A DNA stretch of 64,000 nucleotides, from NCBI GenBank assembly GCA_947497295.1, contig CANMFU010000001.1, positions 744,001 to 808,000 of the forward strand, read 5' to 3'. Made by a program: the position numbers and the translations under genes. Source of the DNA: an uncultured Roseovarius sp. GTDB taxonomy: Bacteria > Pseudomonadota > Alphaproteobacteria > Rhodobacterales > Rhodobacteraceae. Of this stretch, positions 17,466 through 25,655 are shown one piece after another. The notes under the pieces are model-generated. The model had not been told where the DNA came from. It did no database searches and worked only from the letters and a program-made list of their open reading frames with translations. Position 1 is the first letter of the stretch. The number at the start of each line of letters is the position of its first letter.

Positions 17466-18445
17466 TCCGGCAACGCCACATCCAGTTGCGACGGCCATGC
17501 GACGGACGGATCAGATCGGACATAGCCAATACCGGCCACGCCCGCCTTGACGCGATCCTGAAATTTCACCAGCAGGTCATGGGGCAGTTGCAGTTTGACG
17601 CGGAACATCAGCTTGTCGCGCTCTTCGGACGTTTCGACCGATTTTGGCGTAAACTGAGCAGTGCTTGAAACGAAGGTCACAGAAGCCGGGATTACGTAGT
17701 CGGGGATGGGGTCGAGGATGATCCGCGCCTCGTCGCCCATCTGCAACAATCCCGCATCGCGCGCGGGCAGGAAGATCGTCATGTAGATATCCGTCAGATC
17801 GGTAATCGTCACGACCTTGCCGCCGGCAGGCAGTACCTCGCCCTCTTGCGCCAGACGGTACTGCACACGCCCGCCGCGCGGCGCGAACAGATCTGCATCG
17901 GACAGCATCGCCTCAAGCTGCCGGACAACGGCCTGTGACGACGCGATAACCGCCCCGGCCTGCGCGACAGCAGCCTCGGCGGCGCCAACCGCCGCTGTTG
18001 CAATGTCGCGGGATGCGCGGCGGCGATCGGCCATTTCCTGCGAAACGGCCTCGCGCTCGACCAAAGTCGCGGCGCGATTATATTCCAGTTCGGCAAAGCC
18101 AAGCTCGGCCCGGCGCAACTCCAGCTGCGCTTCTGCCTGTAATTTGCCCTGTTCGGCCTGAATTACTGTCGCCTTGCCTTTGTCCAGTTGGGCCTGCAAT
18201 TCCACTGCGTCCATCTGCGCAACAAGCTGACCCGCCTCGACCATGTCTCCCTCGGCGACAAGGTTGGCCGCGACGCGCCCCGGCAGTTTGGTTGCAACAT
18301 CAAACCGCTCGGCTTCGATCCGCCCGTTGGCAGACGCGATACCTGCGGGCAGTGCGGACGGCGCGAGTTTTTGCCATGCAAAATAGCCGACCAGAGCCAA
18401 CACGGCAGCCAGGGCCACCACGACAAACCACCTGTTCAAATTCAT
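17462..18445 (-). CDS. HlyD-family periplasmic adaptor subunit (YhiI-like)
   Basis: Membrane-fusion protein of 327 residues. An N-terminal membrane anchor (WFVVVALAAVLALVGYFAW) is followed by a lipoyl/biotinyl-like half (GRVAANLVAEGDMVEAGQLVAQMDAVEL) and a long alpha-helical hairpin (residues about 85-190, rich in Ala, Glu and Gln). The second lipoyl half and beta-barrel follow (ADLFAPRGGRVQYRLAQEGEVLPAGG). It links an inner-membrane ABC exporter to the periplasm or an outer-membrane channel; no TolC-like gene is in the window. First gene of the operon, with a perfect inverted repeat about 190 bp upstream. Confidence 0.92.
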   Translation of the reverse strand: MNLNRWFVVVALAAVLALVGYFAWQKLAPSALPAGIASANGRIEAERFDVATKLPGRVAANLVAEGDMVEAGQLVAQMDAVELQAQLDKGKATVIQAEQGKLQAEAQLELRRAELGFAELEYNRAATLVEREAVSQEMADRRRASRDIATAAVGAAEAAVAQAGAVIASSQAVVRQLEAMLSDADLFAPRGGRVQYRLAQEGEVLPAGGKVVTITDLTDIYMTIFLPARDAGLLQMGDEARIILDPIPDYVIPASVTFVSSTAQFTPKSVETSEERDKLMFRVKLQLPHDLLVKFQDRVKAGVAGIGYVRSDPSVAWPSQLDVALPE

Positions 18446-18636
18446 TTTCCGTCCTTTGGCAAATATGAACCCGCCATGTATCTATGGAGCAAAACCACGG
18501 ACTGTCGCGGCTTCTGGCTATTGCTATATCCTTATGTATGCCCGCCGTGATTGATGCATGTTAATGTTGCAGAAAATCGGTGCCGCTTGCAATTTATGGC
18601 TGCATAATTTCGGGCGGCTGCTCGGGCAGGGTGCAC

Positions 18637-18657
18637 CGTGTCGCCAATTGCGACACG
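18637..18657. promoter_or_regulatory. Perfect inverted repeat upstream of the efflux operon
   Basis: The sequence CGTGTCGC-CAATT-GCGACACG has 8-bp arms and a 5-bp centre and lies 192 bp upstream of the hlyD-like start. Its size fits an operator for a dimeric repressor such as a TetR- or MarR-type protein. No such regulator gene is adjacent, so it would have to act in trans. There is no T-run, so it is unlikely to be a terminator for the GNAT gene that ends at 18733 (whose transcription would come from the other side). Confidence 0.45.
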
Positions 18658-18732
18658 CCATCAATGAGATGGGGTCCGATTAGCTACGCCGCACTTGCTT
18701 AGGTGGCGCAGCTTTTGCATCGCGCCATGGCC

Positions 18733-19179
18733 TCATAATTTGCGCGACATCAGGATATAATCTTCGCGCGCCATGAAGTGCATGCGCTCGTAGAATGCGC
18801 GGGCGTCTGCGTCGCCGCGCGCAACTTCGAGGTGGAGCATCCGCAGCCCTGCACCAGCCAGCGCGCGCGGCAGCGCGGCCAGCATGTCCGATCCGATACC
18901 GCGCCCCCGCACGCCGGGACGGATGTAAATTTCATCAAGGATGCCGTCCAATCCACCGAACTCCAGCGACCAGCCAAAGCTGATCATGGCATAGCCGATG
19001 GGCGCGCGCACCGGCCCAGCAATGTAAATCGCGCCATGCGGCGAGCCATCCAGCAGCGGCGCCACAGCCGAGCGGCGCCCGGCATCGTCCTGCGCAATAC
19101 CGGTTTCGGCGTGGTAGGCGGCGATCAGTGGCAGTATTCTGTCAAGATCGCCGGGTTTGGCGAGGGTCAGGGCGGTCAC
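18733..19179 (-). CDS. GNAT-family N-acetyltransferase
   Basis: A 148-residue acetyltransferase from a GTG at 19179 (MTALTLAKPGDLDRILPLI). An ATG at 19248 would add 23 residues unlike the family. Motif A, the acetyl-CoA pyrophosphate loop, is seen as RPGVRGRGIGSDML, followed by LHLEVARGDADARAFYERMHF. The acetyl acceptor cannot be predicted. It is the last gene in the sspB-fumC-DUF4169-RHH direction, with 78 bp between it and the RHH gene. Confidence 0.87.
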   Translation of the reverse strand: MTALTLAKPGDLDRILPLIAAYHAETGIAQDDAGRRSAVAPLLDGSPHGAIYIAGPVRAPIGYAMISFGWSLEFGGLDGILDEIYIRPGVRGRGIGSDMLAALPRALAGAGLRMLHLEVARGDADARAFYERMHFMAREDYILMSRKL

Positions 19180-19257
19180 GGGGGCAGGAGCCTTTTGATT
19201 TGGATGCGCGTGGCGGCAAACATGCCCGCGCGCGGTCGGCTTGTCCATGCGGGTGGC

Positions 19258-19494
19258 CTATAACGCGCCTTTTTCCGCCGCAGCGCGGTAGTGGCGCAAG
19301 ACGTGCAGCCGGATGGCCGAGGCAAGGCCCAGATCGGTGCCGCGTTCGGCATCGATTCTAGCGGCTAGCGCGTTAATCGGCATGCCGGTGCTGTCTGCAA
19401 TGGCGCGGAACGCCTGCCAGAACTCCGGTTCCAGCGAGACTGACGTGCGGTGTCCGCGCAAGGTGAGCGAGTGTTTGGCGGGCCGGTTTGTCAT
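19258..19494 (-). CDS. Ribbon-helix-helix domain protein (RHH_4 type)
   Basis: A 78-residue protein with a short basic N-terminus, then SLTLRGHRTSVSLEPEFWQAFRAIADSTGM, the strand-helix pattern of the RHH_4 family. The C-terminus is helical (LASAIRLHVLRHYR). Such proteins may bind DNA as dimers, but the family function is not established. It starts 7 bp after the DUF4169 stop. SspB, fumarase, DUF4169 and RHH_4 genes are often found together in Rhodobacterales, which supports the call. Confidence 0.88.
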   Translation of the reverse strand: MTNRPAKHSLTLRGHRTSVSLEPEFWQAFRAIADSTGMPINALAARIDAERGTDLGLASAIRLHVLRHYRAAAEKGAL

Positions 19495-19501
19495 GCTGGA
19501 C

Positions 19502-19681
19502 TCATGGTTCGCGCTTGTGGCCGTCTACATCCTTGGCGGCCTTGTCCGACCTGGCTTGCTCCAGCTTTTTCTGCGCCTTGGTCCGGCCAAAGCGCACAGC
19601 GTTTTCATCCGCGAGCGTCTTGGCATCCGCCCGCGCGCGCTGTTTGCGCGCACGGTTCAGGTTGATTGGCGCGTCGGTCAC
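19502..19681 (-). CDS. DUF4169 family small protein
   Basis: A 59-residue, highly charged protein. It starts with GTG, overlapping the fumC stop by 4 bases (GTGA), and begins [21 protein letters not shown]. The next segment, [20 protein letters not shown], is the hallmark of DUF4169, and the protein ends HKREP. It is predicted to be mostly coiled helix and cytosolic. Function unknown. Translational coupling to fumC and the following RHH gene argues for a single operon. Confidence 0.85.
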   Translation of the reverse strand: MTDAPINLNRARKQRARADAKTLADENAVRFGRTKAQKKLEQARSDKAAKDVDGHKREP

Positions 19682-21081
19682 TTGGGCCCGACCATGTTTT
19701 CGGGGCGCACGACGCGGTCGAACGTCGACTCGTCGACAAAGCCGAGCGCAATCGCCTCTTCTTTCAAGGTGGTGCCGTTCTTGTGCGCGGTTTTCGCAAC
19801 CTTGGTGGCGTTATCATAGCCGATTTCGGGCGCCAGCGCCGTGACAAGCATCAACGATTCGCGCATCAGCTTGTCGATGCGGGCCTCGTCCGCCTCCAGC
19901 CCGTCGACCAGATTATCGGTAAAGGCTGATACCGCGTCACCCAGAAGCTGCATGGATTGCAGCACGTTATAGGCCATCATCGGCTTGTAGACGTTCAGTT
20001 CGAAATGGCCCTGCGATCCGGCGAAGCCGACGGCGGCGTCGTTGCCCATGACATGCGCGCAGACCTGCGTCAGCGCCTCGCACTGCGTCGGGTTGACCTT
20101 GCCCGGCATGATGCTGCTGCCCGGCTCGTTCTCGGGCAGGATCAGCTCGCCCAGACCGCAGCGAGGGCCGGAGCCGAGGAAGCGGATGTCGTTGGCGATC
20201 TTGAAGAGCGAGCCTGCGACCACGCGCAACGCGCCCGAGATTTCGACCATCGCGTCATGGGCGGCCAGCGCCTCGAACTTGTTGGGGGCGGTGACAAACG
20301 GAAGACCGGTGATTTCGGCCATGTTGGCGGCAACCATTTCGCCCCAGCCGCGCGTGGTGTTCAGCCCGGTGCCGACGGCGGTGCCGCCCTGCGCCAGCTC
20401 GTAAATACGGCCCAGCGCGTCCTTGATCCGCTCGATCCCCATGGCAACCTGATGGGTGTAGCCGGAGAATTCCTGACCCAGGGTCAGGGGGGTGGCGTCC
20501 TGCGTGTGGGTGCGGCCGATCTTGATGATGTGATCCCACTCCTGCGACTTCTTTTCCAGCGCATCGTGCAGTTTTTCGAGGCCGGGCAGGGTAACGCCAT
20601 GCGCGGACATGGCGGCGGCCAGATGCATGGCGGTGGGGAATGTGTCGTTCGAGGACTGGCCCATGTTGACGTGATCGTTGGGATGAACGGGGTCTTTCGA
20701 TCCGATCACGCCGCCCATGATTTCAATGGCGCGGTTCGCGATCACCTCGTTCGCGTTCATGTTGGACTGCGTGCCCGATCCGGTCTGCCACACCACCAAC
20801 GGGAAGTTGTCGTCAAGCTCGCCGGTGATCACCTCGGTCGCGGCCTCGATGATGGCATCGGCGCGGGCCTCGTCCAGTTTGCCCAATTCAAGATTGGCCT
20901 GGGCGCAGGCTTTCTTGATCACGCCGAGGGCGCGGACGATGGCAATTGGCTGGCGCTCCCAGCCGATCGGGAAATTGTGAATGCTGCGCTGGGTCTGGGC
21001 GCCCCAGTACTTGTCCGATGGCACCTCAAGCGGGCCAAAGCTGTCGGTTTCGGTGCGGGTTGTGATTTCGGTCCGGCTCAT
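19678..21081 (-). CDS. fumC: Class II fumarate hydratase
   Basis: Iron-independent fumarase of the TCA cycle, 467 residues, converting fumarate to malate. The superfamily signature [13 protein letters not shown] is present. Active-site regions [13 protein letters not shown] and [19 protein letters not shown] are intact; the His of the latter is the catalytic acid/base region. The N-terminus ([24 protein letters not shown]) is canonical. It lies 82 bp downstream of sspB on the same strand. Confidence 0.97.
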   Translation of the reverse strand: MSRTEITTRTETDSFGPLEVPSDKYWGAQTQRSIHNFPIGWERQPIAIVRALGVIKKACAQANLELGKLDEARADAIIEAATEVITGELDDNFPLVVWQTGSGTQSNMNANEVIANRAIEIMGGVIGSKDPVHPNDHVNMGQSSNDTFPTAMHLAAAMSAHGVTLPGLEKLHDALEKKSQEWDHIIKIGRTHTQDATPLTLGQEFSGYTHQVAMGIERIKDALGRIYELAQGGTAVGTGLNTTRGWGEMVAANMAEITGLPFVTAPNKFEALAAHDAMVEISGALRVVAGSLFKIANDIRFLGSGPRCGLGELILPENEPGSSIMPGKVNPTQCEALTQVCAHVMGNDAAVGFAGSQGHFELNVYKPMMAYNVLQSMQLLGDAVSAFTDNLVDGLEADEARIDKLMRESLMLVTALAPEIGYDNATKVAKTAHKNGTTLKEEAIALGFVDESTFDRVVRPENMVGPK

Positions 21082-21162
21082 GCAGAGGACTCCTCAGGTC
21101 AGGTTTGCCCCTGTCTTACCTCCCTGCGCGGAAAATTCAATGCGTGACGCGCGGCCCTGCGA

Positions 21163-21615
21163 TCAGTGCTTGCGAAAGCTGTCGAGGCTGACGATATCGG
21201 CGGCGGGCTTTTCCGCGCTTTCGTCATCCTGGTCTTCGCTCTCTTCCTCGCTGGCGTCGCCGACCTGTTTTTCAAACCGCAGGCCGAATTCGACGGACGG
21301 ATCCACGAAGGTCTGGATCGCATCATAAGGAACAAAGAGGCTCTCGGGTGCATCGCCAAAATTCAGTGTGATGCCAAATCCCTCATTCCCGACTTCCAGA
21401 TTGTCATACCAGTGTTGCAGGACGACGGTCATTTCATTGGGGTAACGTTGCTTTAGCCAATCGGCCAATGCTGCCTCGGGGTGGTTGGTGTCGAAGGTAA
21501 TGAAAAAGTGGTGCGCACCGGGAAGTCCATTTTCCTGAACGCCTTCCAACACTTCCTGAATCAGGCCGCGCATGGCCCGGTGCATCAGATTGCCGTAGTC
21601 GATTGTTCCAGCCAT
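21163..21615 (-). CDS. sspB: SspB family protein (ClpXP adaptor)
   Basis: A 150-residue SspB-alpha homologue. The core reads MAGTIDYGNLMHRAMRGLIQ, HFFITFDTNHPEAALADWLKQ and LNFGDAPESLFVPYDAIQTFVDPSVEFGLRF. The tail is acidic and ends in a ClpX-docking-like peptide (KPAADIVSLDSFRKH), as in other alphaproteobacterial SspB proteins. The ATG at 21615 is chosen because homologues begin there; 21639 would add MDKNRGRG. SspB delivers ssrA-tagged proteins to ClpXP. The tmRNA that makes those tags lies only about 1 kb upstream. Confidence 0.93.
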   Translation of the reverse strand: MAGTIDYGNLMHRAMRGLIQEVLEGVQENGLPGAHHFFITFDTNHPEAALADWLKQRYPNEMTVVLQHWYDNLEVGNEGFGITLNFGDAPESLFVPYDAIQTFVDPSVEFGLRFEKQVGDASEEESEDQDDESAEKPAADIVSLDSFRKH

Positions 21616-21685
21616 CCCGCGCCCTCGATTTTTATCCACCTCACAATAGGGGATTCGGAGGAAAGTAAAAGACCCCTGCGCAGGC

Positions 21686-22420
21686 TCACGCCCACCAGTG
21701 CGCAGCAGCGCCCGCCAGCGCCATCATGGCCAGTGCAGGCAGCATCGGCGTGCGTAATGCGACCATCAAAATGGCAGCGAGGCCGGTCAGCGCGGCGGCG
21801 GTCCAGGACAGCGTTGCCCAGACCGGAACGGCGCCGAACGGGGTGCTGATGATCCGGCCAAAGAGGACATCCAGCGCGAACCGAAACGACAGGTTGGCGA
21901 TGACCCCGACCACCACCGCCGATATCGCGGCATTTGCGCCGCGCAGGCGGGGCTGCGCCAGGATCCGGTCCAGATAGGGCGGGCCGGTGAAGATCCACAG
22001 AAAGCACAGCACAAACGTCACCCACAGCGCCAGCACGCCGGACAGCAATGCCGTCTCGATGCCGCCTTCGCGAAAACCGGCCAGCATGGCGACGAATTGC
22101 TTGACAAGGATCAGCAGACCGGGTGTTTTTTCGGACAATGCCAGTGCGGCGAGCACGGCAGCGCCCGGCAACATGAACAACAGCCCGGCGATCAGCCCGC
22201 CCCAGACGCCGCGCAGCTTCCATCGTGCATAGGTGACGAACTGCATCGCCTCGGGGCCGAGCATCAACATCTAAAAGCTGAGCGCGCCCAGAAACTGACG
22301 CTGGTCCAGCCAGCCGCGCCGCTCGACCAGTTCGGCCTGCATCAAAGAGATCTGCGCCGCAGGCCCGCCAAAGGACAGCAGCTCGATCCGGGCGAAACAG
22401 CGCAGCAAATCAGCATAACT
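21686..22420 (-). pseudogene. Chromate transporter (ChrA family), broken
   Basis: The downstream 195-residue frame reads MLMLGPEAMQFVTYARWKLRG...GLIAGLLFMLPGAAV and later LWVTFVLCFLWIFTGPPYLDR, both ChrA motifs. Directly upstream in the same frame is LLRCFARIELLSFGGPAAQI...WLDQRQFLGALSF, the usual ChrA N-terminus. The two are separated by one TAG codon (22271-22273), where relatives read LNFCMLLPGPEA. Before LLRC the frame is closed by a TGA, so the start is also lost. The total is about 245 codons against roughly 400 in two-domain ChrA, so internal sequence is probably missing as well. It is non-functional unless the stop is suppressed. Confidence 0.82.
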
Positions 22421-22504
22421 TACCTGCGTTCATCGGCCTCTCGCGCTGCATCCGCATGATCTGTCATACGGCGCTCGGCGCGTGTCAACGCAGTGCTGTG
22501 GATG

Positions 22505-22840
22505 TGATGTGGGATAAAGTGCAGGCTTCTGTTGCCAGGTGCCTGCGAACCCCGCCTTACGCTGCTAGGCGCAAGGACTTAGTTTTCAGTCTCTCCGACC
22601 GCTTACGCGGCCATCGCTACTGGAGCACGATTGTCATTTGCAATTGTACTTTTCGGGCCGATACGGTGGCACCCCGCCGAGACAAAGCAAAACCCCTTTA
22701 GACGTTCGTCGATCCTATTTCGACCCCGATCCGCCCCCAAATGAAGGGTGATTGGTGGAGTCGCCGGGTACCGCCCCCGGGTCCGATCCGCTTATTACGA
22801 GCGCGTTTATGTCCATAGTCCCCTAAAGGACATCATTAAC
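22505..22840 (-). ncRNA. ssrA: Transfer-messenger RNA, circularly permuted two-piece form
   Basis: The leftward strand encodes the tag reading frame at 22641-22603: ANDNRAPVAMAA then TAA. Upstream on the same strand is the acceptor piece ending CGACTCCACCA (CCA end at 22753), with a T-arm of CCGGG/CCCGG type. The coding piece starts at 22727 with GGGGTCG, which pairs with CGACTCC to rebuild the acceptor stem (one G-U), followed by the tmRNA-like AAATAGGATCGACG. About 25 nt between the pieces would be removed. This order (acceptor first, coding second) is the alphaproteobacterial arrangement. The outer ends are approximate. Confidence 0.93.
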
Positions 22841-23264
22841 ATAGGATGCATTGCGGCGCGGTTAAAGGGGCATGTTAAGGGCTAGGCCGCTTTTTTTAAA
22901 CAACGGCTGTGCGCCCTTGAGCTTTAGCCTTTGCGGGCGAGTTTATGAGGGAGCGTCAGTTTCTCAGTTACAGAACAGAAGTCATCAAGTCGGGTTCGCG
23001 TATGATCAGTATGGCCGGGCACACTGCAAAAGCTTGTCCGCTCAAGCTTTAACCAACACTTGGGTGAAATCCGACCCGTTGTGAAACTGGCAAGGCTTAT
23101 AATGCAGACAATCCGTTTAATTTGCGTGCCCGGCACGCACGGAGCCGTAGCTGACAGGCAAAAATCCACCTCGTTTCAACTCCGTGCAAATAAGCATGAG
23201 ATTTTCAGAATTCAACCTTGCCCCTCTCATGAAACCGAACTAAACGCACTCACCAGACCCCCGC
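22841..23264. other. Gap between tmRNA and tRNA-Ser, no gene seen
   Basis: About 420 bp that must include the tmRNA promoter at its left end and the tRNA-Ser promoter at its right end. Open frames here have poor codon use and no recognisable motif. I see no terminator with a T-run, apart from a run of seven T at about 22891 without a good stem. Confidence 0.5.
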
Positions 23265-23354
23265 GGAGAGGTGCCGGAGTGGTCGAACGGGGCGGTCTCG
23301 AAAACCGTTGAGGGTGCAAGCCTTCCCAGGGTTCGAATCCCTGTCTCTCCGCCA
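23265..23354 (+). tRNA. tRNA-Ser (anticodon CGA)
   Basis: A full cloverleaf of 90 nt with encoded CCA. The acceptor stem is GGAGAGG with TCTCTCC, the discriminator is G, the anticodon loop CTCGAAA gives CGA, a long variable arm follows, and the T-arm is CAGGG-TTCGAAT-CCCTG. The long variable arm and anticodon make it serine. It is followed at once by mobile-element debris, so its 3' end is a likely past integration site. Confidence 0.95.
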
Positions 23355-23617
23355 CTAAGCTGTTGAATTCAAGTGATAATGTTTCCTTGCTGGATTCGCT
23401 GGTATAGCGGTCCCATTTTGCGAACTGGACCCAAAGTCGGCATACTATGCCGAGATGTTGGCGCTCCTTACACTGACTATGCCACCCGGCCGCCCAGACC
23501 GACGCTCAAATCTCGCTTGCCGGTAAGCCAGCCAATCGAGGGCCCTGCGCCCGAAAAATGCAAAAAGCCCCGCACACTTGGCGGAGCTCATGCTGATCAA
23601 TACTGAAAAATGGCAGC

Positions 23618-23755
23618 CTACAACCCGTTGAAACTGTCCCTGCGGATGCGCTTCTGCTGCTCTTGAGTCAGGTAGCGAAGATAGTAGCGCTCGGTGGTCA
23701 GAACTGATCCATGACCAAGGTGGACCTGTCGCGGTTTGATGCCGCTCCTTTGATA
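23618..23755 (-). pseudogene. Tyrosine recombinase (integrase) C-terminal fragment
   Basis: The leftward frame reads IKPRQVHLGHGSVLTTERYY then LRYLTQEQQKRIRRDSFNGL and stops at TAG (23618-23620). LGHGSVLTTERYY is the box around the second conserved His and catalytic Tyr of phage-type integrases. The rest of the gene is missing: upstream of about 23755 the sequence changes to an IS3 remnant on the other strand. Location about 260 bp after tRNA-Ser fits an integrase of an island once inserted at that tRNA. Confidence 0.7.
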
Positions 23756-23782
23756 GCATTTACTGCAACAAACAGACGAACT

Positions 23783-24140
23783 ATGGGCACGGGAAGAACG
23801 AATGAATTCAGCAAGGATGCGGTGCGAATTGCGCTAACCAGCGGGCTGACGCGGCCGCAAGTTGCGGATGATCTGGGCGTTGGGTTTTCAACGCTGAACA
23901 AATGCGTGACTGCGCACCGCGACACGGATGGGGTATCGCCCGGGGATCGCGAGCTTGTGCGGTAGATGAACGGCTTCGGCGCGAGAACCGCATCCTCAAG
24001 GAGGAGAGCGACGTCTTTAAAAAGCCACCCAGTTCTTCGCGAGCCAAAAGTCGTGAGATTTCGGTTCGTCAACGAACAGCGCGGGGCCTTCGAAAATACA
24101 GCGATCACAGGCAGTTACGGGATGCTGTGTTTGGCGCTTG
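23783..24140 (+). mobile_element. IS3-family insertion sequence remnant (orfA plus start of orfB)
   Basis: OrfA begins MGTGRTNEFSKDAVRIALTS and continues GLTRPQVADDLGVGFSTLNK, a standard IS3 OrfA helix-turn-helix. It is broken by TAG at 23963. After one frameshift the leucine-zipper part reads RLRRENRILKEESDVF, and after another ATQFFASQKS then TGA. OrfB would start at the overlapping GTG (VRFRFVNEQRGAF) but loses similarity within about 25 codons and ends. At least three lesions make it dead. The insertion seems to have cut the integrase gene next to it. Ends and inverted repeats could not be defined. Confidence 0.8.
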
Positions 24141-24609
24141 CGTAACGGTATCTTGGCGTGCCGCATTTCCGTGCAAATTAAGATTTGCAATAAATTTTCG
24201 CCGCGGTATGGGCGCGGCGCTTTGGTCCGGGGGGCTGTGCTGTTCGGTTAATGGGGAATGTGGTGACGTCTGTTCAGTCAGACTAAATCCGCAACTCCCC
24301 CGCAATTGTAAATGGCGAGCGAAGCCGGATTTATGTCAATGGCGCGCAATCGCGGCGGGAAGGCCAGGCCAAGCGTTGACCTGCACCGGACACCGAAGCT
24401 GTTACAGCAAGTTCAATCTCACAGTCTGCAAGTTGAATCGCAGGCTGATCGCTTTGTGTTTCAGCACTTTTGTCACTGATTCCATCAGAGAGACTCTTGA
24501 TTAACTCAGATATTCCAATTGCATGGCTGTCGCCATAGCGCTCTCCAGAAATACTTTTCGGCCGTCTCCGAGTTCGCAGGATGGCTCCATTCCGCAGTAG
24601 GCAAAGCAC

Positions 24610-24933
24610 ATGGAACGTCGCATGGCGAAAGCGATGGCCTCGGTCGGCAATCAGGACGACAAGGTCCAGCGCGAAGCCCGAATGGCCATCGCCGAGACCT
24701 TCGACGCCTGACACGAATGGCTCGAGGAATACGCGCCTGAACAGGTTGAAAAGATGCTTTTTGAACTCGGCCGCTTCGCTACCGCCACCAACCGCCGCCC
24801 GATGCTCAAACACGCCAAGGCGCCCGAGGACGTCTCAGAGCACGCGCAGGAGCAGGTCGATCGCTGGAAGGGCGAAGGGGAGCGGCCGCGGCAGCGGCAA
24901 CGGAAGAAGCCACGAAGAAAACTGGTGCGATGA
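24610..24933 (+). pseudogene. Unrecognised gene remnant with one internal TGA
   Basis: The frame from ATG 24610 has strong G/C third positions. It reads MERRMAKAMASVGNQDDKVQ...IAETFDA, meets TGA at 24709-24711, and continues HEWLEEYAPEQVEKMLFELG...HAQEQVDRWKGE to TGA at 24931. Without the internal stop it would be a 107-codon, charged, helical protein with a very basic tail. No ribosome-binding site is clear, and I do not recognise the family. Codon use unlike the surrounding AT-richer debris suggests a real former gene, perhaps part of the island at tRNA-Ser. Confidence 0.4.
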
Positions 24934-25655
24934 GAGACAACAGCCCGGCCTGATCACCGCGCAATCATCAAGAAGGTTCGCCAACGTCCAGCTCGCCCTC
25001 CTGCAACCAGTATTGCAGGCACAAGCGAATGCGACAAAGTTTGCCACACAGTCAAATTTTAGAAAATTGCAACCTATTGATAATAATAATATTAATTTGC
25101 TATGCGCCAGCCTCCTGACGGTCAGTCTCTCAGCCCGTCATCATTGGCTTTGCCAGGTAAACTCGGCTTTCTGCCGATCCACCCCATGAAATACCCATAT
25201 CATTTTGGGACTGCTCACATCCCTCGGATCTTCGTCAAAGTGTAAGTGCTGGGTGTCTGTGTCGGCGTTTGTGCGGGCATCCAGCCGACCATGTCCGCCG
25301 ACCCTATCTGGCCAAATTTGCGCGATCTCGCCTACGGATCGTGATAGAGGGCGTCCGTTGGCAACGCGTCTCGCTCAACAACGATGTGATCAACCATATC
25401 ATCAGATGTCTCACCCTCAAAAGCTGGCTCAGCTAGACCTCTTTGCGACTTCCTGCCTGTCGGACAGTTATCAGATGTTGAAAACAAGTGAAGGTCACGC
25501 GTTGCCTGGCCTGGTCGCGCAACACATAGCACCGTTCGTTGCCTCCCAGTCATGCGATTGTACGCGGTTCACCAAGACACTTTAAATAGGTTCTGATCGC
25601 TCCTATTAGCCTTCGGATATAGCGTTAATAAATGAATTAACGATGGCAGTATCAT
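24934..25655. other. Gene-poor debris at the right edge of the tRNA-Ser island
   Basis: About 720 bp with no convincing gene. Part of it, near 25050-25100, is unusually AT-rich (several TAATAATAAT-like steps), which contrasts with the GC-rich flanks and suggests foreign origin. No copy of the tRNA-Ser 3' end was found here that could serve as a second attachment site. Confidence 0.45.

Noticed and set aside
24331-24813. A 160-codon reverse frame in the island debris
   Set aside because: It overlaps the better-composed forward remnant at 24610, has no start signal and shows no motif.
23355-25655. A functional prophage or integrative element after tRNA-Ser
   Set aside because: Only an integrase tail and a mutated IS3 fragment remain; there are no structural, replication or excision genes and no second attachment repeat.
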